Source of the DNA: Salpingoeca rosetta
Taxonomy: Eukaryota > Opisthokonta > Choanoflagellata > Craspedida > Salpingoecidae
Assembly (NCBI RefSeq): GCF_000188695.1
Contig: NW_004754917.1
Coordinates: forward strand, 250,712 to 262,452
Direction: 5' to 3'
Length of the DNA stretch: 11,741 bases
Numbering within the stretch: position 1 is the stretch's first letter; each line of letters opens with the position of its first letter. The notes below the pieces were generated by a model that was not told the DNA's origin, did not search any database, and worked only from the letters and a program-made list of their open reading frames with translations. The position numbers were made by a program, and so were the translations under genes. This document shows positions 1 through 7,187 of the stretch, in pieces.

Positions 1-2712
1 GCTTTGCCCCAACGTGTCCATACCGGTGTGGTCGTTGTGGGCCGCATGGTGCTCTGCCCCAACGTGTCCATACTGGTGTGGCCGTTGTGGGCCGCATGGT
101 GCTCTGCCTCAACGTGTCCACGTCGGTGTGGTTATGGGTGTGGGCCGCATGGAGCTGTGCTCTGCCTCAACGTGTCCATGTCGGTGTGGTCGTTGTGGGC
201 CGCATGGTGCTCTGCTCTGCCTCAACGTGTCAATATGGGCGTGGTCGTTGTGGGCCGCATGGTGCTGTGCTCTGCCTCAACGTGTCCACATCGGTGTGGT
301 CGTTGTGGGCCGCATGGAGCTCTGCCTCAACGTGTCCGTACCGGTGTGGTCGTTGTGGGCCGCATGGTGCTGTGCTCTGCCTCAACGTGTCCACATCGGT
401 GTGGTCGTTGTGGGCCGCATGGTGCTGTGCTTTGCCTCAACGTGTCCATGTCGGTGTGGTCGTTGTGGGCCGCATGGTGCTCTGCTTTGCCTCAACGTGT
501 CCACATGTGCTTGGTCGTTGTGGGCCGCATTCTGCTCTGCCTCAACGTGTCCACATCGGGTGGGCGTTGTGGGCCGCATGGTGTTCTGCGTCAACGTGTC
601 CATACCGGGTGGGCGTTGTGGGCCGCATGGTGCTCTGCCCCAACGTGTCCATACCGGTGTGGGCGTTGTGGGCCGCATGGTGCTCTGCCCCAACGTGTCC
701 ACATCGGTGTGGACGTTGTGGGCCGCATGGTGCTCTGCCTCAACGTGTCTATATGGGCGTGGTCGTTGTGGGCCGCATGGAGCTGTGCTCTGCCTCAACG
801 TGTCCATGTCGGTGTGGTCGTTGTGGGCCGCATGGAGCTGTGCTCTGCCTCAACGTGTCAATATGTGCTTGGTCGTTGTGGGCCGCATGGTGCCGTGCTT
901 TGCCTCAACGTGTCCATATGTGCTTGGTCGTTGTGGGCCGCATGGTGCTCTGCCCCAACGTGTCCATATGGGCGTGGGCGTTGTGGGCCGCATGGTGCTC
1001 TGCCTCAACGTGTCCATACCGGTGTGGACCTTGTGAGCCGCATGGTGTTCTGCTCTGCCCTAACGTGTCCATACTGGTGTGGTCGTTGTGGGCCGCATGG
1101 AGCTCTGCCTCAACGTGTCCATGTCGGTGTAATCGTTGTGGGCCGCATGATGCTGTGCTCTGCCTCAACGTGTCCATACCGGGTGGGCGTTGTGGGCCGC
1201 ATGGTGCTCTGCGTCAACGTGTCCACATCGGTGTGGTCGTTGTGGGCCGCATGGTGTTCTGCTTTGCCTCAACGTGTCCACATCGGTGTGGCCGTTGTGG
1301 GCCGCATGGTGCTCTGCCTCAACGTGTCCATATGGGCGTGGTCGTTGTGGGCCGCATGGTGCTGTGCTCTGCCTCAACGTGTCCACATCGGTGTGGTCGT
1401 TGTGGGCCGCATGGAGCTCTGCCTCAACGTGTCCGTACCGGTGTGGTCGTTGTGGGCCGCATGGAGCTGTGCTCTGCCTCAACGTGTCCATGTCGGTGTG
1501 GTCGTTGTGGGCCGCATGGAGCTGTGCTTTGCCTCAACGTGTCCATGTGTGCTTGGTCGTTGCGGGCCGCATGGTGTTCTGCTCTGCCCCAACGTGTCTA
1601 TACTGGTGTGGTCGTTGTGGGCCGCATGGTGCTCTGCCTCAACGTGTCCACATCGGTGTGGTCGTTGTGGGCCGCATGGTGCTGTGCTCTGCCTCAACGT
1701 GTCCATGTCGGTGTGGTCGTTGTGGGCCGCATGGAGCTGTGCTTTGCCTCAACGTGTCCATATGTGCTTGGTCGTTGTGGGCCGCATGGTGCTCTGCCCC
1801 AACGTGTCCATACTGGTGTGGCCGTTGTGGGCCGCATGGTGCTCTGCCTCAACGTGTCCATATGTGCTTGGTCGTTGTGGGCCGCATGGTGCTGTGCTTT
1901 GCCTCAACGTGTCCATATGTGCTTGGTCGTTTTGGGCCGCATTCTGCTCTGCCTCAACGTGTCCACATCGGTATGGTCGTTGTGGGCCGCATGGTGCTGT
2001 GCTCTGCCTCAACGTGTCCATACTGGTGTGGTCGTTGTGGGCCGCATGGTGCTCTGCTCTGCCTCAACGTGTCAATATGTGCTTGGTCGTTGTGGGCCGC
2101 ATGGTGCTCTGCCTCAACGTGTCCATACCGGTGTGGTCGTTGTGGGCCGCATGGAGCTGTGCTTTGCCTCAACGTGTCAATATGTGCTTGGTCGTTGTGG
2201 GCCGCATGGTGCTCTGCCTCAACGTGTCCATACCGGCGTGGTCGTTGTGGGCCGCATGGTGCCGTGCTTTGCCTCAACGTGTCCATATGTGCTTGGTCGT
2301 TGTGGGCCGCATGGAGCTCTGCCTCAACGTGTCCATACCGGGTGGTCGTTGTGGGCCGCATGGAGCTCTGCCTCAACGTGTCCATATGGGCGTGGTCGTT
2401 GTGGGCCGCATGGTGCTGTGCTTTGCCTCAACGTGTCCATGTGGGCGTGGTCGTTGTGGGCCGCATGGAGCTGTGCTTTGCCTCAACGTGTCCATATGTG
2501 CTTGGTCGTTGTGGGCCGCATGGTGTTCTGCTCTGCCCCAACGTGTCCATACTGGTGTGGTCGTTGTGGGCCGCATGGTGCTCTGCCTCAACGTGTCCAT
2601 GTCGGTGTGGTCGTTGTGGGCCGCATGGTGCTCTGCTCTGCCCCAACGTGTCCATGTCGGTGTAATCGTTGTGGGCCGCATGGTGCTGTGCTCTGCCTCA
2701 ACGTGTGCCTAT
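1..2712. repeat. Minisatellite array, about 52 units of 50/55 bp
   Basis: A direct tandem array counted from about 52 occurrences of AACGTGT. Unit spacing is mostly 50 or 55 bases. The 5-base difference comes from an extra GTGCT or CTCTG slip before the CTCAACGTGT block. Nearly every unit shares two constant parts, CTCAACGTGTCC and a core reading GTCGTTGTGGGCCGCATGG. Between them sits a segment of about 12 bases that takes a few recurring forms, for example CATACCGGTGTGG, CACATCGGTGTGG, CATGTCGGTGTGG, CATATGGGCGTGG and CATATGTGCTTGG. The array starts before base 1. Its last unit (from about 2697) decays into non-repeat sequence after ACGTGTGCCTATATAG. The three forward frames are almost stop-free across it, but a unit length not divisible by three makes a coding role unlikely. 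I see no transposase or terminal repeats, so this is tandem satellite DNA and not a mobile element. Confidence 0.97.
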
Positions 2713-3089
2713 ATAGTGAGGTGTCAACACCGCATGGTTGTCAGGGAAGAAGAATCCCGGGTACTGGCTTGGGTACTAGCACTAGGCCAGTGCAGGTCAC
2801 GACAGCATATGTAGCTCAGGTCTTGCGCAGCTCTAACTCCGCAGTGGCACTCCGCAGTGTTGCTGCTCCAAAGTGGTGCTCCGAAGTGGTGATACATCGA
2901 GATCGGGCGCCCAAGAACACTGCGAGACTGCCAGACACACGTACTGTGCAGACATGCAGATGGACTTGGGACGGAGGGACGGGGATCGCTAGCTCATTTA
3001 TTCTTGTACTGAATGTCGAAACCAAAACCCTGGACAAGCCCGCATAACGTGCGTATTGCGCCTCAACACATTGCAGTTTGTGCCTCAAA
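2713..3089 (+). promoter_or_regulatory. Upstream region and presumed 5' leader of the CobW gene
   Basis: A stretch of 377 bases between the minisatellite and the CobW start codon, with no convincing gene on either strand. An AT-rich TATATAG lies at 2710-2716, on the edge of the last repeat unit, but it is about 375 bases from the ATG and I would not call it a TATA box. A short imperfect direct repeat (GCTCCAAAGTGGT then GCTCCGAAGTGGT) lies near 2864-2889. An in-frame TAA at 3045-3047 fixes the ATG at 3090 as the first possible start in its frame. No recognisable metal-response element was found by eye. The promoter is inferred from position only. Confidence 0.3.
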
Positions 3090-6000
3090 ATGAAAGTCAC
3101 GGTGCTGAGCGGGTTCCTTGGAGCGGGGAAGACGACGCTCCTGCGTCATCTCCTCAGCCAGAAGAGCACCATGAAGGACGCGCGCATGTAAGTCCAAGTG
3201 CTCTCACACAGCAGCACGTATGATGAGACATGGAGACATGTGCCTGCTGCAAAGTCTTGCTGTGCGCGGTTTGGTGGTCTCGTTCCTGTCTGTGTACAGG
3301 TGTACTCTCCGTGATTTTCTGCTGTTGCAGGTGCGGTTGTCTGGTTGTGCAGCCCTGCTACACTTGTGCTTGGCTGCTTTCCCATCACAAGATCACACAA
3401 CCACAGCTCAACTCACCCTCCTCTTCCTTCACCCCTTGCACACTTGCACACGCCAGGGCGGTGATTGTGAATGACATGGCAAGCATGAACGTGGATGCGG
3501 AGCTTGTGAAGAATGGCGTCGTGACGGAGCTGAAGGAGGATCAGCCAGAGCTGGTGCAGCTGCAGAACGGCTGCATCTGCTGCACCTTGCGTGTGGACCT
3601 GCTGCGTGCACTGGCCAAGCTGGCGCGCTCGAAGCACTACGACTACTGCATCATTGAAAGCACCGGCATCTCCGAGCCCATCCAGGTAACCCATAGCGGA
3701 GCTTGTGTGCATGTGTGCGCGTGCGTGTAAGTGTGCATGCGTGTGTATGTGTACTGTGTGCGTGCTGTCGCTGCTGTCGCTGCTGTATTTGGTGTGAAAG
3801 CTGCTGCGTTGCTTAGTGGCTGTGGGTTGTCACCTTGTTGCCTGCTTGTGTGCCCGCTCTTCACTCATGCGCAACCTTACACACACACACACACACGCGG
3901 GCACTGCAGGTGGCGGAAACGTTCATGTTGATGGCCAGCGCTGCAAGCGATGATCCGGAGGCAAAGGAGATGGTGCAGGAGGCAGGGCTTGAGGAGCTCA
4001 CGGATCTCATCTTGGCGGAGAAGCCAGAGGACAGGCTGGCACACATTGCGCAGCTGGACGCGTGCGTCACTGTCATTGACGCCTTCAACTTCCTCCAGAC
4101 CTTTGAAGATGACAGGTCTGTGTGTGCGTGTGGTGTGTGTGTGTGTGTGCGTGTGTGTGGTGTGTGTGTGTGCACATGCGTGGTGCGTGTGTGTGTGTGC
4201 GTGTACATGCAACGTTTGTTTCATATGCTTCAGATGCAAGAGACATATCCAAGCATCCAACTGTCCACGTGTCGCTGCACAATCAATGCTGCCTTCCATC
4301 AGCTCACCACCACGCACTGCTGATGCAATTGCTGTGGTCCCACTGACACTGCACGCACATACATACAGGGTTGTGGGCGACGTTGAGGAGGGCGAAGGGT
4401 TTGAGGACGATATGCGCACGCTGACAGACCTGATGGTGGATCAAGTTGAGTTTGCAGACATCATCCTGCTGAACAAGACGGACCTTGTGGATGGGGCGAC
4501 GCTGAAGCGCATCAGGGGTGTCATCACGCAGCTCAATCCCGGCGCAAAGCTTGTCACCACGCAGCACTCGCGCGTTGACCCGTCCCTCGTCCTCAACACG
4601 GGCCGATTTGACTTTGCACAGGCCATGACCCACGCAGGTTGTCTTGTGTGTGATCTGTGTGATCTGTGGGTGTGTATGTATGGCTTGTGCTTGTTTGTGT
4701 GTGTGTGTGCTTGTTTGTGTGTGTGTGTGTGTGTGTGTGTGGCAAATGTTTGTGGGATGCGTGCTTGTGCATATCAGACTCACCACCGCCACCACAACAC
4801 CACCGCTACTTCTACCGTCATGTCATTATCATGGCACCACCACCAACAACACCACCACCACCATGGCCCTTGCATGCACACATCGTCGTCGTCATCACCA
4901 CCAACAACAACAGGGTGGCTGAAGAGCCTGCAAGGGGAGGTGGTGCCCGAGACGGAAGAGTATGGCGTGTCAAGCTTTGTGTACCGTCGACAGCGGCCGT
5001 TCCACCCACAGCGGTACGTACGATGCATGTGGATGTGGATGTGGATGTGTCGATGATGGGTGTGTGTGGATGTGGATGTGGATGTGGATGTGGATGTGTG
5101 ATGTGTGTGTGTGGATGTGTGATGTGTGTGTGTGTGTGGATGTTTGTGTGTGTGTGTGTTTGACTGCGTGCGCTCGTAGCACGCCTGCGGACGAGAGCCA
5201 TGCCTTCACACACACACACCAGCCTCGCTCATCTCATATTACCGTATCTCCATGTCTTGCTCTGCATCACTGTGACTGTGTACGCACAGGTTGCACGACT
5301 TGCTTGCGTCTGCGTTCATTCTTGAGGGCGAAGCAGCAGAAGCAGATGAAGAAGGCATGGAAGCAGGCCAGGGCGACGAGGGTGAGCGTGCGGATGCTGA
5401 TGCCAAGAACGCCGACACCAAGGACAACAAAGACGACAGCGATGCGAGCGATGAGAGCGATGAGAGCGACAAGGGTGTTCAGGATGCGCGTGTGCGTGCA
5501 CAAGCACGGAAGCAAGAGAGCGTGTTTGCTGGGACGTTGCGGTCCAAGGGGTTCTTCTGGCTCTCCACGCGACAGCACCTGATGGGAGAATGGTCCCAAG
5601 CTGGGCTCATGCTTTCACTTGAATGCACAGGTTAGGCCTCTACTTTGCTTGCACTTGCGTTTCTCTGCCGTGCACACGTGGCGTTTCTTATGGGGGACGA
5701 GACAGATTTCATGGTTCTTCCACGTCCTTGTGAGCTATTATACACCCAGTTTCCCAGACACACCAACGCTTAGTCACCCATTCGCACTCACACACACTCT
5801 CTTTCTCTCTCTGTCTCTGTGTCTCTCCCTTATTGCAATGGCAGGGCCGTGGTTGCGGGACATGGAGCCTGACATGGTTGAGCTCTTTGATGATGAGAAG
5901 GTGAAGCAGGACCTGGGCGAGAACAACGACGACCGGCGGCAGGAGCTGGTGTTTATTGGGGCGCCACTGAACCAGGCACAGCTTGAGCAAGCACTGGACG

Positions 6001-6176
6001 CGTGCCTTGCCACCGACGAGGAATGGCAGGAGGCCGAGCAGCAGGAGGAGCACGAGCCACTTGACTGGCTGCAGGAGGAATATGACGACGATGAGGACAT
6101 GGAAGAGGACGAGGACGAGGATGAGGAAAAGCCAGATGGCATGGATGAGGATGAGGACGAGAACGACCAGGCCTAG
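3090..6176 (+). CDS. CobW/COG0523 G3E-family GTPase, putative zinc metallochaperone (7 exons, 524 aa)
   Basis: Exons by frame and splice sites: 3090-3187, 3457-3685, 3910-4115, 4369-4637, 4914-5013, 5290-5630, 5845-6176; they sum to 1575 bases with one stop (TAG). The start has A at -3 and an in-frame TAA 43 bases upstream. Seen in the protein: Walker A GFLGAGKT (8-15), VIVNDM then NVDAELV (35-50), the metal-binding GCICC (71-75), ESTGISEP (100-107), and the guanine-specificity NKTD (213-216). A CobW C-terminal domain follows, with [13 protein letters not shown] near 287, [11 protein letters not shown] near 385, GEWSQAG near 400, RRQELVFIG near 440 and ALDACL. Known for the family: G3E GTPases of this kind are GTP-dependent metal chaperones, and the VNDM/NVDA and RRQELVFIG signatures point to the ZigA/YciC branch rather than animal ZNG1/CBWD. 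An acidic insert (about 313-378) and an acidic tail (about 480-524) are additions. The zinc role is inferred from the family. Confidence 0.92.
3188..3456 (+). other. Intron 1 of the CobW gene
   Basis: Phase-2 intron with a consensus donor GTAAGT and acceptor CGCCAG. It splits the codon for Met33, just after the P-loop exon. The 3' part is pyrimidine-rich (CCCTCCTCTTCCTTCACC around 3416-3433). Reading continues open into exon 2 from an internal ATG at 3230, but a start there would drop the P-loop, so retention would not give a working GTPase. Confidence 0.85.
3686..3909 (+). other. Intron 2 of the CobW gene, TG-rich 5' and CA-rich 3'
   Basis: Phase-0 intron, donor GTAACC and acceptor CTGCAG. 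TG-rich sequence occupies about 3702-3760 and a perfect CA run occupies 3879-3896, just before the acceptor. It joins the exon ending in ISEPIQ to the one starting VAETFML, which matches the usual family order. Confidence 0.85.
4116..4368 (+). other. Intron 3 of the CobW gene, donor inside a TG tract
   Basis: Phase-2 intron that splits Arg178. The donor GTCTGT is weak and runs directly into a TG/TGCG microsatellite (4116-4206). The acceptor is CATACAG. The exons on either side restore family-like sequence: [10 protein letters not shown], then a variable acidic loop, then [22 protein letters not shown]. The exact donor is the least certain junction of this gene. Confidence 0.7.
4638..4913 (+). 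other. Intron 4 of the CobW gene, TG block then CAC block
   Basis: Phase-1 intron with donor GTTGTC and acceptor CAACAG. The 5' half holds TG repeats, including a near-perfect run at 4716-4741. The 3' half holds CAC/ACC trinucleotide repeats (about 4781-4862 and 4892-4913). The joined reading gives AGWLKSL, in keeping with the family. Confidence 0.8.
5014..5289 (+). repeat. Intron 5 of the CobW gene carrying a GTGGAT hexanucleotide repeat
   Basis: Phase-2 intron with donor GTACGT and acceptor CGCACAG; it splits Arg301. It contains two blocks of the hexanucleotide GTGGAT (about 5027-5050 and 5065-5098), followed by TG repeats to about 5160 and a short CA run at about 5208-5220. The hexamer does not match common telomere repeats. 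Confidence 0.8.
5631..5844 (+). other. Intron 6 of the CobW gene, CT-rich acceptor
   Basis: Phase-1 intron with donor GTTAGG and acceptor ATGGCAG. Its 3' part is a pyrimidine-rich CT tract (about 5803-5832), the most conventional polypyrimidine region in this gene. It splits Gly415 and joins SLECTG to PWLRDMEP, a join typical of this family's C-terminal domain. Confidence 0.8.
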
Positions 6177-6239
6177 AGGAAGAAGGGCGTGCTTCAGAAC
6201 GAAGTGTGCCAAAAGAAAACTGTTCCTCTTGTCTTCAAG

Positions 6240-6343
6240 GTAACTGCTAGAACTCTCCTTCACACGTTTCCTGCTTCTTCCCGCTCTTCTTGCTTGCTTG
6301 CATGCTTGTTTTGTTTTGTTTTGTTTTGTTTTTCTCTTCTTAG
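6240..6343 (+). other. Candidate intron in the CobW 3' UTR
   Basis: A strong donor context (TTCAAG followed by GTAACTG) at 6240 and an acceptor at 6341-6343 preceded by a long T-rich tract (TTTTTCTCTTCTTAG) define a 104-base intron. It lies 63 bases past the stop codon, just beyond the 50-55 base distance that triggers nonsense-mediated decay in many eukaryotes. Its splice signals are better than several coding introns of this gene. There is no transcript evidence. Confidence 0.45.
6308..6333. repeat. (GTTTT)5 pentanucleotide repeat
   Basis: Five consecutive GTTTT units end in an extra T. They merge into the polypyrimidine tract of the candidate 3'-UTR intron acceptor, so the repeat may serve as part of that signal. 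Confidence 0.9.
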
Positions 6344-6532
6344 GCTATGTTCCCACTGCCATCTCTCTTCCCTGTGCCGCCATCGCTGTGCTGTCTGATA
6401 CGCGGTTCTGCAGTTGGTGCTGCGTTGTGCTGTGGTTCTCGTCTTCTCGTGCTTGAGCGCTGTACGCTGTTGTCGGTTTTTGGGGGTGTAGCGCCAAGCT
6501 CCAAGCTGGACTCGCTGAAGTCCTGTCAACAC

Positions 6533-6538
6533 AATAAA
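6533..6538 (+). terminator. Poly(A) signal of the CobW gene
   Basis: AATAAA, the canonical eukaryotic polyadenylation hexamer, lies 357 bases after the CobW stop. A GU/U-rich stretch (about 6596-6634, containing TTGGTTGATTTTGTGG and TTTTTGTGGTTGTTTTGTG) follows at a slightly long but acceptable distance. Cleavage near the CA dinucleotides at about 6556-6575 would be expected. Confidence 0.75.
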
Positions 6539-6539
6539 G

Positions 6540-7125
6540 AATTGTGACGAAAAACACATGAAATTTTCAACAACATTTCGAAGCTTACGTAAATGCGTTG
6601 GTTGATTTTGTGGGCTTTTTGTGGTTGTTTTGTGCACGGCGCTCCCACAGCACACCCGCCTCCTTCGCACACACCTCTTCCCTTACGCACTGCCGCGGGT
6701 TGCTTGCGTTGTCTTTCTCGCTTCCCACCTTTGCTGCCTGGCTTTGTCTGGCTGCTTCGCTTCGCATCCCAGCATCCAAGCTGTCCTTCTTATTTCTTTT
6801 TTGCTGAAAGGGGTAAGCTGGAGAGAGGGCGGAGGAAGGAAGGGAGAGCTGGGAGGGGCGGGGAGTGGCGTCTGCTCGATGCACCGCATGTTTGCTGGCT
6901 GGGTGCTGTGTGTGTTTGTGTGTGTGGGGAAGCCAAAACAAGTCCTTTGACACACACGCACCACCCAACCAATTCTCCTGTTGTTTTGTTGACTCACTGT
7001 CACCTCACGCGTCTGCACATCAACATCACACACACACGGACATACAGTCACATAAGCCAACACACACACACACATCACACACACACACACATACATACAC
7101 ATAACATATCACACAACCACCCATA

Positions 7126-7162
<37 letters not shown>

Positions 7163-7187
7163 CCACCCATAGACACACAAGTACAAG
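6540..7187 (+). promoter_or_regulatory. Intergenic region and presumed promoter/leader of gene 2
   Basis: About 650 bases with no convincing gene on either strand. The first part carries the GU/U-rich downstream element of the CobW poly(A) site. A purine-rich GGAG/GGGA stretch lies at about 6807-6866, and a CCAAT sequence at 6969-6973, about 215 bases before the gene 2 ATG. CA microsatellites fill most of 7022-7161. No TATA box is obvious. An in-frame TAG at 7170-7172, 18 bases before the ATG, means gene 2 cannot start further upstream without an additional 5' exon. Confidence 0.35.
7060..7178. repeat. CA microsatellites with a 46-bp partial duplication before gene 2
   Basis: CA runs lie at 7060-7091 (one T interruption) and 7127-7161. 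The 20-base stretch ACAACCACCCATAGACACAC occurs at 7113-7132 and again at 7159-7178, a 46-base period. The longer CA run is therefore embedded in a local tandem duplication in the gene 2 leader. Confidence 0.9.

Larger units (their letters stand above)
6177..6539 (+). other. 3' UTR of the CobW gene
   Basis: Non-coding sequence from the stop codon to the AATAAA signal, 363 bases unspliced. No alternative reading frame here looks real. It contains the candidate intron and the TTTTG pentamer repeat annotated separately. Without that intron the spliced 3' UTR would be about 260 bases. Confidence 0.7.

Noticed and set aside
382..2681. Minus-strand open frames of 75-143 codons across the minisatellite (reading like MDTLRQSTAPCGPQRPH repeats)
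   Set aside because: They are the reverse reading of the same tandem unit. Each copy starts at the CAT within the TGTCCAT block and ends wherever a variant creates a stop. No splice, promoter or codon pattern supports them.
1..2712. CRISPR-like array (constant repeat with variable spacer)
   Set aside because: Variable parts are only about 12 bases and come from a few reused forms, repeats are adjacent, no cas genes are present, and the flanking genes have spliceosomal introns.
2710..2716. TATATAG as the TATA box of the CobW gene
   Set aside because: It is about 375 bases from the start codon and lies in a decayed minisatellite unit; position and context do not support it without a mapped start site.
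2816..3100. Minus-strand 94-codon open frame upstream of the CobW gene
   Set aside because: No recognisable protein features; it overlaps the CobW start and 5' leader and looks like a chance frame.
3230..3730. Alternative start for the CobW gene at 3230
   Set aside because: It begins in intron 1 and would omit the P-loop needed for GTP binding. The spliced exon from 3090 restores a complete family N-terminus.
5027..5098. GTGGAT hexanucleotide as an internal telomere repeat
   Set aside because: The unit does not match TTAGGG, TTTAGGG or other common telomere repeats, and it lies inside an intron among other simple repeats.
5709..6263. Minus-strand open frames opposite the last CobW exon
   Set aside because: They are the complement of the GAG/GAC-rich acidic tail (Leu/Val- or Ser-rich when read backwards), a typical shadow of low-complexity coding sequence.
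6585..7102. Open frames on both strands in the intergenic region
   Set aside because: They depend on CA/TG repeats and unique sequence with no family features. None has a credible splice or poly(A) context.
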